DNA from: Misgurnus anguillicaudatus
Taxonomy: Eukaryota > Chordata > Actinopteri > Cypriniformes > Cobitidae
NCBI RefSeq assembly: GCF_027580225.2
Contig: NC_073343.2
Span: 1,860,001 to 1,924,000 of the forward strand
Length of the DNA stretch: 64,000 nucleotides
Direction of reading: 5' to 3'
The notes under the pieces were generated by a model, which did not search any database, was not told where the DNA came from, and saw nothing but the letters and a program-made list of their open reading frames with translations. The translations under genes were made by a program, and so were the position numbers. This document shows, piece by piece, positions 10,020 through 64,000 of the stretch (within the stretch, counting starts at the first letter, position 1; the number at the start of each line of letters is the position of its first letter).

Positions 10020-13000
10020 CTGAAACAACAACAACAACAATGTTAGCAAAAGCCAATCGGACACGTAATGATCTCTGCAAACCTATTCTCTGAATGATGT
10101 ACCTTCCGAAAGCGTTAAACAGAGAGACGATCTCCTGGCGACTGAGCTGAAAAGAGGGACTGGTGTTGCTTGTGCTGGGCATGGTTTCTATTTGCCTTTC
10201 TGAGAAGAGGATTTTGAGAGCTGTTCCCAGGCCTTGTGTCTACAAGAGACGTTCATAATCGTTTACATATCAATGCAACTGGTTGTTACATTCAAACACT
10301 CTTCTTTCACGCAATGTAGCCATTAAATCGTGATATTACCTGCAATTTGCCCCAAAGTCTGCATTTAAAACATTCGACACAGTCCATGATCCGTGAGATG
10401 TTCTTAAAGGTGAGCTTAAAGTCCTCCTAATGTCAGGACAAAGAAGCAACTTCATTAACATATGCATTTATGTGACATGGTTAATGCATATTTCATTAAG
10501 AGACACTGACTTTTAGTTTCGTAGCTTCCTCCGTATTTCCCGCAAACAGTGTGGTTTCATCGAAATGCAGTGGAAACGTTCTATAAATAAAGAATTGGAT
10601 ATAAAATATTCAACTTAAACATTAAAATCACCCTGTATGTGAAATTCAGGCTCAGGTCTCAATGTAATTATGATACAAGGAGCATCAGTTTGAATTCACA
10701 TGGTCCTTGTATTAAAGATATAAAGGTTATATTTTTACATATTGTACTTTATATTATATAGGATGACCTTATGTAGAATACAGTAAGTTATAAATAATGA
10801 TTTTTGGGTTACATTTGTACCTTGGTGGTTTTATACTTTTCATGCAATTCTCTTACTTTGCCACTTGGAGGAGCTCTAAAAGCATTTTCTTGTTTTCTGC
10901 ATCCTGCACTGGCTGACCGGTGTAGAAATGGAAGGAGGGATGATCAAAATAAGGGAGGACTTTTGCCAGAGCACGCAGTTCAATCAGGTACAGAAAGTAG
11001 AGGTTACGTAGTCTCTTTGGCCCCTCCCCTTTTGTCAGCTCTTCATCAAACCTCACCTGGAACTCGGAGACATTGTGACCCCACTGCATCTCGAACCAGT
11101 TCTCTAACCAATCGAATCAAAGAAACCAAAACAGTTCAGCCACAAAGTGGTTTCAAGCGTCCACTTTTTGTCAAAGGTTCAAAAAAAAATCTAGTGGTAT
11201 TTCTATCATAATGGGGTCAAACAAGAATCTTGTATTAAAGAGGACACTGTCAAATCTTTGGTGCCACCAGAGTACATATGTGAAGTTTACCATATAGATT
11301 ATTTATTATAGCATGTTAAAATTGCCACTTTGTATGCGTGAGCAAAAATGTGCCGTTTTTGGGTGTGTCCTTTAAAATGCAAATGAGCTGATCTCTGAAA
11401 TAAATGTCAGTGCCGTGGTTGGATAGTGCAGATTGAGGGGCGGTATTATCCCCTGCTGACATCACAAGGGGAGCCAAATTTCAATGACCTATTGCAGAAA
11501 ATGGTTTACCAAAATTAAGTTTTTGGGTTGTTCTTTTTCACATTTTTTAGGATGATACAAGCACTTGGGACCCAATTGTAGCACTTACCCCCCAGTCACA
11601 TTAGCTACAAGAGACAGAGCGACAGGCTACCATTCATTTTTAATGGGAATGGCCGTTTGCCAGCGACAAGCGACGAGCTCGCCGCTGGGCGAGCAAGGCG
11701 GGGCCAAAATAGACAAGCAGGCTATTTTATGCAAATGCTGAGCGATGTAACAAAGCGACTGCCAATCAGAGAGAAGGAGCAGCGTGACATAGGTCTGTGG
11801 TCGAGTCTGAGAAAATAATTCAAGATGGCGGAAAATGCGTATTTATGTATATATCTGATAAGTTTGGCATTTTATCTCATATATTTTGTTACTTTTATCG
11901 AGAAATAAATACTTTTAAATCCAAAAACACTGTTCTTGTAACAATACCTCTAAAGTGACTTTTGATACCGCTTTTAGAAACTAGCCAAGGACCGCCCATC
12001 AAGCGGGTGCATGTCGCTCGGTGTCACTCACTTTTGTAGCTAATGTGACTGTAGGGTCAAACATTAAAAAAAGTTAGATTTTCATAATATGTCGTCTTTA
12101 AAGATCCACTGTGTAGATTTTTAGAGGCATCTAGTGGTGAGATTGTAAATTGAAAAACTAAAACAGTTCATTATGTATGGTCTTTATACACCACTAATAA
12201 TAAAGTTATGTATATTATATTGCATTTCTGTCAAGAGATCTTTCCAGAAGTTACACAATGCACAATTTTTTGTTTGTTTCTATCTGATAACAGAACTTAA
12301 TGAAAATAAGTGATTTACCATCTAGAAGGTATCTGGCACTCAAGTGTACATTTATACTGGCATGAAGTCCTGAAATCAGCCTGAAGAAAGCTCGCTTTTC
12401 AACACATAATCCTGGAGAAATTAACAACGGATAATAATTACAAAATGAAAACGTGATTTAGTGATTAAACATACTTTTTTGTGCAGAAACTTACCTTCCA
12501 ACCAACGGTGGAATCCCTGACCTTACAGTAAATAAGAAGTATGCTTGTCAGTTTCTAGCTGAAGAAATAACATAAAAATAAACTTGTATTGGAGAAATGT
12601 AATATTACCATCAATGTCTCCTAAAGGAAAAAAGGCAGGAGAGAGATCGATCAGATTGCAATAAATGGACAAAAGACAAAAAAGGCCAAGACTACATGGG
12701 TGATTCTCACGAAACCATTGAAACACCACGGCACTAATGATTTTAGCTTTCAAATGTGTAATATAGTAACATTAAAAAGCATCAGAATTAACACAATACT
12801 GTGTTCTACCTTGCACAATGTGTGATTTCAACATAAGAATTTATAATTGTAAATTTTATCTCATTTTCTGCTGAAATTCTCATTACCGCAATGTGTCCGG
12901 CTGTGTTTGAACATGCGTTATGTTGCATTTAATCAAATTAACACAAAAATATTAAGAAAAAAAGTAAATGGATGTTTTGCTAGACTACTTTAGATGACAG

Positions 13001-15412
13001 AAAAAATATTTACTGAATATTCATGTATAATAATAATGAAGAAAAATTAGGAAAATGATGTGTCCATGCCTGATGTTCTCATCCTCCGCAACACTTTTTG
13101 AGAACAGTTTAAGCACACATACAGAATTTTAATAAAGTTTGATTTTGAGTGACCAAGCACATGGACCAGTTACTTCAAGATGGCTACCAGGTAAGATCAT
13201 TTTTTTTACAGTTAATTTGAAATATTGTCTTGTCAGAATGCTTACACGACATTTTGATTATCATTACCGCAACAGATGCTTATTAAATGTTAATTTAATT
13301 AATAGAAGCATAATACTTTGATTTTAAATGCATGTGCAGAATCTCCAAATTATGTTCTTTCAGGTTTGTCATGTCATTTTGAAAATATGTCAGTGTTGAT
13401 GTTTTCTGACTGTTGCGGTAATGAGATTTTTTAGGACTAGTTTTTTAAATTATGTTACAAAAAGTGTTAAATGATAAGTAAAAGTTTTTAAATTAATGTT
13501 CCCATTTACTCCAGACTTTGTTTTTCAATGTCTGGTGGGAAAAAAAGTACATTTAAGCAATTTTTACATTTTCATGCTTGACATTTTTAAAAACAAGTTT
13601 TCGTGAGAATCACCCACATATACTGTAAATAAAAGCGGCTTACCGCTGTTAGACATCAAAGGATTTAGTGGACGTTTAACTGAATACGGTCTGTAAGTTT
13701 AAGAAAATACAATGGTGATTTTCACAGGTCTTGTGAGCAAAGGTTAAGTGTTATGGTAACTGTTATCATGACGTTTTACTTGAAACAATTCTCCTCATAT
13801 ATGCTATTCCATATCCTCCATGCCTCTGGTCCTTTATAACCTGTGAAGCGCTCAGGGTTCAACAGAAGATCGACATACTGTGACTCAGGCGAGTCTTCAT
13901 CTAAAAAATATATATAATAAATGAATGTTTGCTGCCTTTTACATACAAATGATACATTTACAGCCTGGTATGTATTTGCTATTTATCAGACACAACAGAT
14001 TAAAAGCAAGTTACCAACTTACCGTCCAACATGCAGAAACGGTCAGACTCATCATCGTGTTTCTTCCATTCACTTAGTGCCTGACGCGTCTCATCACTAC
14101 ACATTCAAACACTGAGTAAGAATTGGCATAATTTTGCAACATGATAAAACTAAGAGTATTCTGTGTGTATGGACAGTAAAAAAAAGAAAGAAAATATGCT
14201 TATTTTCCAGCTCCTGTTTTATCCAATATCTTTGGCGCAAGTCATTGTTTTTTGCGTAAACTGTCCTTTTAAGTTGTACAGTAAACCAGTGTTTCCCAAC
14301 CTTTTTTCTGGCACTTTTATTAAACATTGTGGCAGTGTTATTTTTCCACAGCACACCAAACAAGCGGTCAGGGCACACTAGTGTGCCGCAGCACAGTGGT
14401 TGGGAAACACTGCAGTAACCAATAACAAACAGCATGTAAGAAACATATGTAATACCTTAGGGAAGCATTAACAGCTCCGAGTTTCTCTGCCATCTCACAT
14501 CGTTCTATATCCTGATCGGCTTCTGCTGAATACTATAACGAAACAGGAAATATCAGCACTAACATGTATGAAAATACACTACATCACTTTCTTATTTACA
14601 CTAAAGTGAACACACTTACCTTATAACTGCTGGATTTAATGCTCTCGGGTACTTCATCCTGAACAGAAAAAGACACGGTTAATCTTTTGTTCAAAAGTCT
14701 TGAATATAATATAAAGTGGTACAATAAAAACAGCTTACTGGTGTGCATGGTTTCACAGCACAGTATTTAAGTCCACACTGACTGTGATCGGTCCAGAATG
14801 GACAAGGGTTGTTTAGATTCACCTGGTGATTATATTACCAAATGTTAGACACTGAAAATCACAGGAAGAGGGCAAAACAACAACAAAAACACACACACAA
14901 AATATCCATGAAAACAACCTTGTAAAACCTGAAATAATCAGATGAAAGCAGTTTTTGCAGTTTGGGAAAGATCTCTCTATTGTTGAAACTGTCAATGGTC
15001 TCAACATCACATGCGCAGTCATCCAGGGTTCCAGTAACCTGCAACAAACATTTAATTATATTATTACACATAGGAAACTGGTACAAATATGAAATCACAA
15101 TGTATTATTATAACATTTTGATGTATATACCATAGTACAAAATGATTGCCCAATGATTCAGTAACGTGGCATCTATGCCACTTTAAAGAATACAAAAGTT
15201 GGGTTTTAAAGAATGCTATGCTACTACCATGCATATCCAACAAACCACGACATACGACGTTGTCGTTTTTATAAAATAAATAATGTGTTATATCCTGCCT
15301 GTCGTTGTGGATGATAAACTCTCACCTTACAGAAACACCTGTTCTCAGCTGACCCTCCTGTTGTCACGTGGATGCTAGCCAGCGCAAACGCCAACAACGT
15401 GAAGAATTTCAT
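9956..15412 (-). CDS. ero1a: ER oxidoreductin-1 alpha (complete, 16 coding exons)
   Basis: ERO1A is the FAD-dependent ER oxidase that re-oxidises protein disulfide isomerase and passes electrons to oxygen. Joining 15412-15326, 15038-14919, 14822-14739, 14658-14620, 14532-14456, 14096-14023, 13900-13780, 13690-13644, 12620-12609, 12521-12495, 12411-12319, 11103-10857, 10580-10511, 10426-10340, 10239-10103 and 10019-9956 gives one 461-codon frame ending in TGA. A hydrophobic signal peptide ([20 protein letters not shown]) starts it. Cys26/28/37/39, Cys76/85/90/95 and Cys122 align, at a constant offset of nine, with human Cys35/37/46/48, 85/94/99/104 and 131 (recalled sequence). The shuttle pair is Cys85-Cys90 and the active site is C385-FK-C388. 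FAD-contact motifs [16 protein letters not shown] and LISGLHASI are present. It is convergent with gpr137c and divergent from samd4a. A UPR-type motif lies upstream. ero1b is less likely given the DCAVKPC-like core and the synteny. Confidence 0.97.
10103..10239 (-). CDS. ero1a: ero1a coding exon 15
   Basis: 45 codons [40 protein letters not shown] and FNAFG, plus two bases. [14 protein letters not shown] and [13 protein letters not shown] are family hallmarks. The central [10 protein letters not shown] is the variable loop. Donor AAG|GTACAT. Confidence 0.96.
10340..10426 (-). CDS. ero1a: ero1a coding exon 14 (active-site CxxC)
   Basis: 29 codons [20 protein letters not shown] then [10 protein letters not shown]385-F-K-C388 is the FAD-proximal active site (human Cys394/397) and Cys382 is the structural partner. 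Residue 384 is Glu where human ERO1A, as I recall it, has Gly (CVGC). Donor CAG|GTAATA. Confidence 0.95.
10511..10580 (-). CDS. ero1a: ero1a coding exon 13
   Basis: 23 codons, [20 protein letters not shown] then KLK, preceded by one base. FPLHFDE.xxFAG is a family motif. Acceptor TTTATTTATAG, donor AAA|GTCAGT. Confidence 0.94.
10857..11103 (-). CDS. ero1a: ero1a coding exon 12 (largest)
   Basis: 247 nt encoding [60 protein letters not shown] and [22 protein letters not shown]. It is the helical core with [21 protein letters not shown], highly conserved. The + strand open frame 10804-11211 is its antisense shadow. Confidence 0.97.
11230..12105 (-). mobile_element. DNA repeat, same family as 52780-53640, with a nested MITE
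   Basis: Segments GGGTGTGTCCTTTAAAATGC, AATGAGCTGATCTC, GGGGCGGTATTATCCCC, TGATGTCA-type and GGGACCCAATT reappear in inverse orientation at 52780-53640. Both copies are split, this one by 11588-12056 and the other by a hAT element. It lies in the intron between ero1a exons 11 and 12. Confidence 0.6.
11588..12056. mobile_element. TIR MITE, ~470 bp, PIF/Harbinger-like
   Basis: The ends CCCCCAGTCACATTAGCTACAA and the inverse TTGTAGCTAATGTGACTGTAGGG match over ~20 bp. Flanking trinucleotides are TTA and TCA, consistent with a decayed 3-bp TTA duplication. It is nested in the 11230-12105 repeat, so it is the younger of the two. Confidence 0.65.
12098..12260 (+). mobile_element. Left arm of TTAA-type element (AAAGGTGCAGTGTG family)
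   Basis: TTTAAAGATCCACTGTGTAG, then GGCATCTAGTGGTGAGATTG, GTATGGTCTTTATACACCAC and GCATTTCTGTCAAGA match the left arm of 57747-59003. The right terminus is decayed. Confidence 0.6.
12319..12411 (-). CDS. ero1a: ero1a coding exon 11 (FAD-binding Ser/His)
   Basis: 30 whole codons [20 protein letters not shown] then [10 protein letters not shown]. Ser243 and His246 in LISGLHASI correspond to FAD-contact residues 252 and 255 of human ERO1A. Cys232 pairs structurally with Cys199. Acceptor TTTCTCCAG. Confidence 0.96.
12495..12521 (-). CDS. ero1a: ero1a coding exon 10 (27 nt)
   Basis: A very short exon encoding QGFHRWLE with split codons at both ends. The FxxWLEG motif matches the family. Acceptor TTTACTGTAAG, donor AAG|GTAAGT. 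Confidence 0.9.
12609..12620 (-). CDS. ero1a: ero1a candidate 12-nt microexon
   Basis: GAGACATTGATG lies between a long polypyrimidine acceptor (TTTTTTCCTTTAG) and a GTAATA donor, in matching phase. It adds four residues (GDID region). With it, the spacing from Cys199 to Cys232 is 33 residues, the same as between Cys208 and Cys241 in recalled human ERO1A. Without it the spacing is four short. RNA evidence is needed to be sure. Confidence 0.75.
12698..13615. mobile_element. TIR element with repeated TTACCGCAA motifs, 918 bp
   Basis: It is bounded by GGGTGATTCTCACGAAA and its inverse TTTTCGTGAGAATCACCC. Inside, TCATTACCGCAA-like motifs occur at about 12889 and 13261 and inverted at about 13411, with a degenerate one at 13082. 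No transposase frame is present. It lies between ero1a exon 8 and the microexon. Superfamily unknown. Confidence 0.75.
13644..13690 (-). CDS. ero1a: ero1a coding exon 8
   Basis: 15 codons [15 protein letters not shown] plus split codons on both sides. KRPLNPL is invariant in the family. Donor CG|GTAAGC. The following intron holds the 918-bp element at 12698-13615. Confidence 0.93.
13780..13900 (-). CDS. ero1a: ero1a coding exon 7 (FAD-binding Arg/Thr/Trp)
   Basis: 39 whole codons, [20 protein letters not shown] then [19 protein letters not shown]. It includes the PERxTGYKGPxAWxIW segment that contacts FAD in ERO1 structures, and Cys199 (human Cys208). Donor AA|GTAAAA. Confidence 0.96.
14023..14096 (-). 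CDS. ero1a: ero1a coding exon 6
   Basis: Acceptor TTGAATGTGTAG, encoding [20 protein letters not shown] then CMLD, with one base on each side completing shared codons. Donor G|GTAAGT. HDDESD.FC is a family signature. Confidence 0.94.
14287..14412. mobile_element. hAT-type MITE, 126 bp, with 8-bp duplication
   Basis: The ends CAGTGTTTCCCAACC and GGTTGGGAAACACTG are perfect inverses. Flanking 8-mers CAGTAAAC (14279-14286) and CAGTAACC (14413-14420) agree at 7 of 8. This is the classic hAT layout. It lies in an ero1a intron. Confidence 0.9.
14456..14532 (-). CDS. ero1a: ero1a coding exon 5 (regulatory Cys122)
   Basis: Encodes [20 protein letters not shown] then VNASL plus two bases. Cys122 corresponds to human Cys131, which forms the inhibitory disulfide with the shuttle cysteine. 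Donor AAG|GTATTA. A 126-bp hAT-type insertion lies close downstream in the following intron. Confidence 0.94.
14620..14658 (-). CDS. ero1a: ero1a coding exon 4 (39 nt)
   Basis: A short exon of 13 codons, [13 protein letters not shown], between a CTGTTCAG acceptor and AG|GTAAGT donor. DEVP.xIK and SYK match the family at this position. Confidence 0.93.
14739..14822 (-). CDS. ero1a: ero1a coding exon 3 (shuttle disulfide)
   Basis: 28 codons, [20 protein letters not shown] then CAVKPCTP. By alignment to recalled human ERO1A, Cys85 and Cys90 are the shuttle pair that oxidises PDI, and Cys76 and Cys95 are the structural and regulatory partners. Donor CCA|GTAAGC. Confidence 0.96.
14919..15038 (-). 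CDS. ero1a: ero1a coding exon 2
   Basis: Acceptor GTTTGTTGCAG, 40 codons: [16 protein letters not shown] through SSDYFRFYK. It carries Cys37 and Cys39. The donor AAG|GTTGTT is weak, but the exon joins in frame to VNLNNPC as in the family (YKVNL). Confidence 0.93.
15326..15412 (-). CDS. ero1a: ero1a coding exon 1 (start codon, signal peptide)
   Basis: The ATG at 15412-15410 opens [20 protein letters not shown], a typical signal peptide, then SAENRCFCK with the first two structural cysteines. Donor AAG|GTGAGA. Length 29 codons, phase 0. This is the only ATG that gives a signal peptide in frame. Confidence 0.95.
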
Positions 15413-15507
15413 TATCAATGAAACAAGAAAATGTTGATCTGTCAGTCCTCGGTTGTCTTCTAAAACTCGTTGTGAGGATGTGGTCTATCGCGTTTTGTGT
15501 AATATCT

Positions 15508-15530
15508 ACTTCCAGTGATTCACTGGAAGT
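15508..15530. repeat. Short perfect hairpin upstream of ero1a
   Basis: ACTTCCAGTG-ATT-CACTGGAAGT, with ten perfectly paired bases around a 3-base loop, about 100 bp upstream of the ero1a ATG. It could be a protein-binding palindrome or 5' UTR structure. The sequence does not decide which. Confidence 0.6.
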
Positions 15531-15580
15531 TGTATATAGCGTCACTGGAGGTGTGTTCGACTTCTGTGCAATCGATCTGC

Positions 15581-15638
15581 GACATCAAAGTACCGCGAGA
15601 GCACTTCACTTCGCTCGCTCTCGCGGTACTGTGATGTC
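15581..15638. repeat. GC-rich inverted repeat near the ero1a promoter
   Basis: Arms GACATCAAAGTACCGCGAGAGC (15581-15602) and GCTCTCGCGGTACTGTGATGTC (15617-15638) pair with a couple of mismatches. Weaker complementarity extends outward (CTTCTGTGCAATCGAT with CTCTGCGCAG..GAGGTCGATC). It may be a small MITE remnant or a regulatory cruciform. Confidence 0.6.
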
Positions 15639-15678
15639 ACATGCAGAAGCCTCTGCGCAGCACCGCATGAGGTCGATC

Positions 15679-15686
15679 ACACGTCA
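15679..15686 (-). promoter_or_regulatory. UPRE-like motif upstream of ero1a
   Basis: On the ero1a strand this reads TGACGTGT, the TGACGTG core of the unfolded-protein-response element bound by XBP1/ATF6 (consensus TGACGTGG/A), about 270 bp upstream of the ATG. ERO1A is a known ER-stress-responsive gene. An 8-bp match can arise by chance. Confidence 0.4.
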
Positions 15687-16259
15687 CCTCTCAGATCACT
15701 TCCGATTCAATCAAACGCTACGTGAACTACGTGACTATGCGATATGACCATACGCTTTAATTGACAGTCAATTTTCTATTAGTCAGTGTCAACATCCTCT
15801 GTAACAAAATACGACTAAGACAAAATTAATATATTGTTTTATCGTTTACAATTTATAGACTGCCACAACAAAGCATTTGGTGTTATGGCGCAGATTTATT
15901 CTCAACACTAAAGACACGGTCCAGATTTTCTGAACTCATCTCGACAGTGATTTTTTAGGATGAGGTAAAATACTATAAATAATTCCAACTAGTAAGCACT
16001 ACTTTTTTCTATAAATGAAAATAGCACGACATTAAAGTGTCCACAAGATGACGCTAATGTTTTGTATACAAACAACCTTGAGGATAGTACATTTCTATAG
16101 TAAATATAGTAAAACTCAAGCAGCACGAAACATAAAAAGATTTAAACATTTAGAACTATTTGCATTACAAAAAAAACTAGATAAACAACTATATACAAAA
16201 CTACTTTCGGATGTTAAAATATATAATTTGTTAAGCTTACAAATGTTTAACTCTTTTTA

Positions 16260-16396
<137 letters not shown>

Positions 16397-16849
16397 AACT
16401 GTAAAGGAGAAGCGCCATCTGATGGACGGTATTTACTACTGCAACGCGCCTCGTTGCAGTTCAAGAATTCAAGGGCGGAATCAAATGTATCCCCGTTTCC
16501 TTTTCGACACTTTGTAACCCACTTTCATCAGCGAGGCAAAGTTACTATGTAACTTTCTAAAGCAAATACAAGCGTGTAAGTCTAAACGACTTACAACCAG
16601 CAGATCATCGACGGACTAAACTTTTTAGCTACCGTGCCTCTCTTAAAACACTGTCAACAAAACTAAACCTTCGCTCCAATATCGTCGGGTTTGATGTGGA
16701 AACCTATTTCCCTAAAACTCCCTGATCAGTCGTCTCCTGTAGGACAGGCAACACGATCTCCTCCTAACTCTATTCTCTATTTTTGTGCTTCCTTGTGCTG
16801 CCAAGCCCCTGACGTAATGCTCCGTGTTAATTATTAGCATGTGGGAAGT

Positions 16850-17012
16850 GATGCCGAGACTCTCCTCTGCTGCTTAAACAAGAGCGACTGACTGCGGGGA
16901 GAAAAACCTCGTCATGATGGCAAAACACACTGACCCAGAGTGAAGGGACACCCGCTCCCCCGTCCCGTCTTGTCCCGTCCTGCGATCAGCACCCATGCAA
17001 CTGCGCCTTTAG
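16850..17012 (+). other. samd4a: Probable samd4a 5' UTR exon
   Basis: Relatively GC-rich sequence ends in a strong donor CTTTAG|GTGAGTAC at 17012/17013. It sits between the divergent upstream region and the first coding exon. The start boundary is a guess. No in-frame coding continuation is required because the coding ATG lies at 18300. Confidence 0.4.
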
Positions 17013-17935
17013 GTGAGTACTTTGTATTATTTTCGTAGCATTTTAGGAAAACCTAATTTGCAACCTGGTAGACCCAGTTTTTGCCTACACTGTAAGTTTG
17101 ATACAAATTGCGTATGGGGGTTTATTAAAAATTGAAACCAGAAAGTTTTGTATCAAAAGTTTTTCGCTTGTTATTATTATAAAGAATTTGGAGTGTGGTT
17201 CCGTTTATGGGACACTCCGGACTGTTGACCCGGAGTGGGAAATACAAGATCTGGGAGTTATGAAAACTAAAATTGAACAGTGTGTAGACCTGGGAACACT
17301 CGTGCAACAAGCAGCACTTTTGGGAATGTTCTGGACAGCCTGGGATTCACTCCCGGTTATTATATGAGTCGATCGGGCTGCTATAAGTTAAATCCCGTGG
17401 CGTCACACAAACTGAAAGATAGTGGTTTCTTTTATTATTATTATTAGGATTTAAATTTACATTTGGGTTTTTTATTAAACGTATTTGGAGTGCATGTCAT
17501 TTGGGTCACATTTTAAAGATAGTAGTACAGCTGCAATAATGCGGAGTTCGCGGTTTATCGTCGATCAACGTAAGCTCGTGCTATTAACCGACGATCGATT
17601 CGTCACTCCACAGTAGTAGTGAATACTATTGAGTGATGTTTTATTTTTACCTCTGGTTTCTGACGAGGGGAAAGTGGGTTCGTTTGATAGGTTTAAACCT
17701 CACGATATCTGCCATATCGTTATCGGGTGCCGTCTTAACTTGAAAGCTGAAGCAACAGGGATCCCAGGCATAGGTTATGAAATTGTCCTATATATAAAGA
17801 GTCATCTGGGGTGTTATAGAAGTACACTTCTGAATGTGTTTCGTCTGAAGTACAGACTATGTATGTCGTCCTGTGTGTAGAATGTGTGACGACTTTGTGT
17901 ATATGTTTCTTCTGAAGTCCGTTTTACTTTCACAG
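17013..17935 (+). other. Intron between probable samd4a 5' UTR exons
   Basis: No gene was recognised. The open frames here (17098-17367, 17629-17880) have no family resemblance or splice context. Confidence 0.4.
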
Positions 17936-18299
17936 GTGGATGATAAAAGATGTTTTCTGCTGAAAATGCCATCTGGACAGACACTGTATGCTGGAGGAAA
18001 GCTGAGGAATAGTTTGTAAGCCCATAGGGATTCCCTACCACCAAGCCTAACATCAGAACCCAAGAACAAAGATGCGACACATCGGAACCCAATAGCGTAA
18101 CATCTCAGCTGGCTATTTTTATTCAAACCTCAAAGTAAAAAGGGAAACTCGAGTGTTATTTTTGGATACATCTCCATGGTGAGACTCCTTTGAGCTGCAA
18201 GGAATCACAGGCGCTTAGGAAGGAATCCAGAGAGTCTTGGCCATCTTTCCGTCTCTAGAAAACCCAGAGTCTTGGTGTCCCGTGCCACCCCACTAGATC
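17936..18299 (+). other. samd4a: Probable samd4a 5' UTR upstream of the start codon
   Basis: An acceptor with a good pyrimidine tract (GTTTTACTTTCACAG) at 17935 precedes 364 bases of leader that run into the ATG at 18300 without another good splice site. The leader has several upstream ATGs with short frames, which could dampen translation. The exon border is inferred. Confidence 0.45.
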
Positions 18300-63892
<45,593 letters not shown>

Positions 63893-64000
63893 GTAAGAGA
63901 CGAGCTGTATTAAACTTATCTGTGACTCACAGTCTGATAGGAAAGATCCGTGTGATGTCATATTTGACGCATAAGAGCCAGTTTTGACATGTTGACGACC
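63893..64000 (+). other. Start of samd4a intron 10
   Basis: 108 bp of intron after donor GTAAGA. Nothing else recognised. Confidence 0.8.

Noticed and set aside
10804..11211. 135-codon + strand frame
   Set aside because: It is antisense to ero1a exon 12, which is strongly conserved on the minus strand.
12885..13425. Repeated ATTACCGCAA motifs as a satellite or replication origin
   Set aside because: They lie inside a clearly bounded TIR element (12698-13615) and are better explained as internal motifs of that transposon.

Overview
The window is nuclear DNA from a ray-finned fish, most likely a cyprinid (zebrafish/carp relatives). The evidence is vertebrate intron-exon structure, three recognisable vertebrate genes, and dense short DNA transposons and tRNA-derived SINEs of cyprinid type. 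Species is not determinable from the sequence alone. There is no bacterial, phage, CRISPR or retroviral content that I can support.

Layout. (1) 1-4590, + strand: the last three coding exons of a GPR137-family gene, best matched to gpr137c (lysosomal multi-pass membrane protein), ending in a TAA at 4588-4590. (2) 4591-9955: its probable 3' UTR followed by convergent intergenic DNA packed with palindromic elements. (3) 9956-15412, - strand: a complete ero1a gene (ER oxidoreductin-1 alpha). Sixteen coding exons, including a 12-nt microexon, join in frame to give 461 residues with all regulatory and catalytic cysteines recognisable. (4) 15413-17935: a head-to-head promoter interval with a UPR-type motif, a GC-rich hairpin, a (TCTA)34 array and a probable samd4a 5' UTR exon. 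(5) 18300-64000, + strand: samd4a (Smaug1, translational repressor). Ten coding exons are seen (N-terminal dimerisation region, SAM domain, PHAT domain, C-terminal part) and the 3' end lies beyond the window. Its first coding intron is about 25.8 kb and its others are 0.6-3.9 kb.

The three products are not a pathway: GPR137C acts at lysosomes, ERO1A oxidises PDI in the ER, and SAMD4A represses mRNAs in the cytoplasm. The grouping is positional. gpr137c next to ero1a is also the human order, whereas human SAMD4A is further away on chromosome 14.

The non-coding sequence is a layered set of transposons. At least six unrelated palindromic families share TTAA flanks and an AAAG start. At least nine hAT-type elements can be delimited, most with perfect or near-perfect 8-bp target duplications. 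There are also a broken Tc1 element carrying a PIF/Harbinger-type MITE, a Harbinger-type element with a Myb-like fragment, and several SINE copies. Several insertions are nested, so their order can be read. I found no new multi-gene system. The most notable points are the shared-terminus TTAA families, the nested hAT insertions, a GC-AG splice donor in samd4a and the ero1a microexon.
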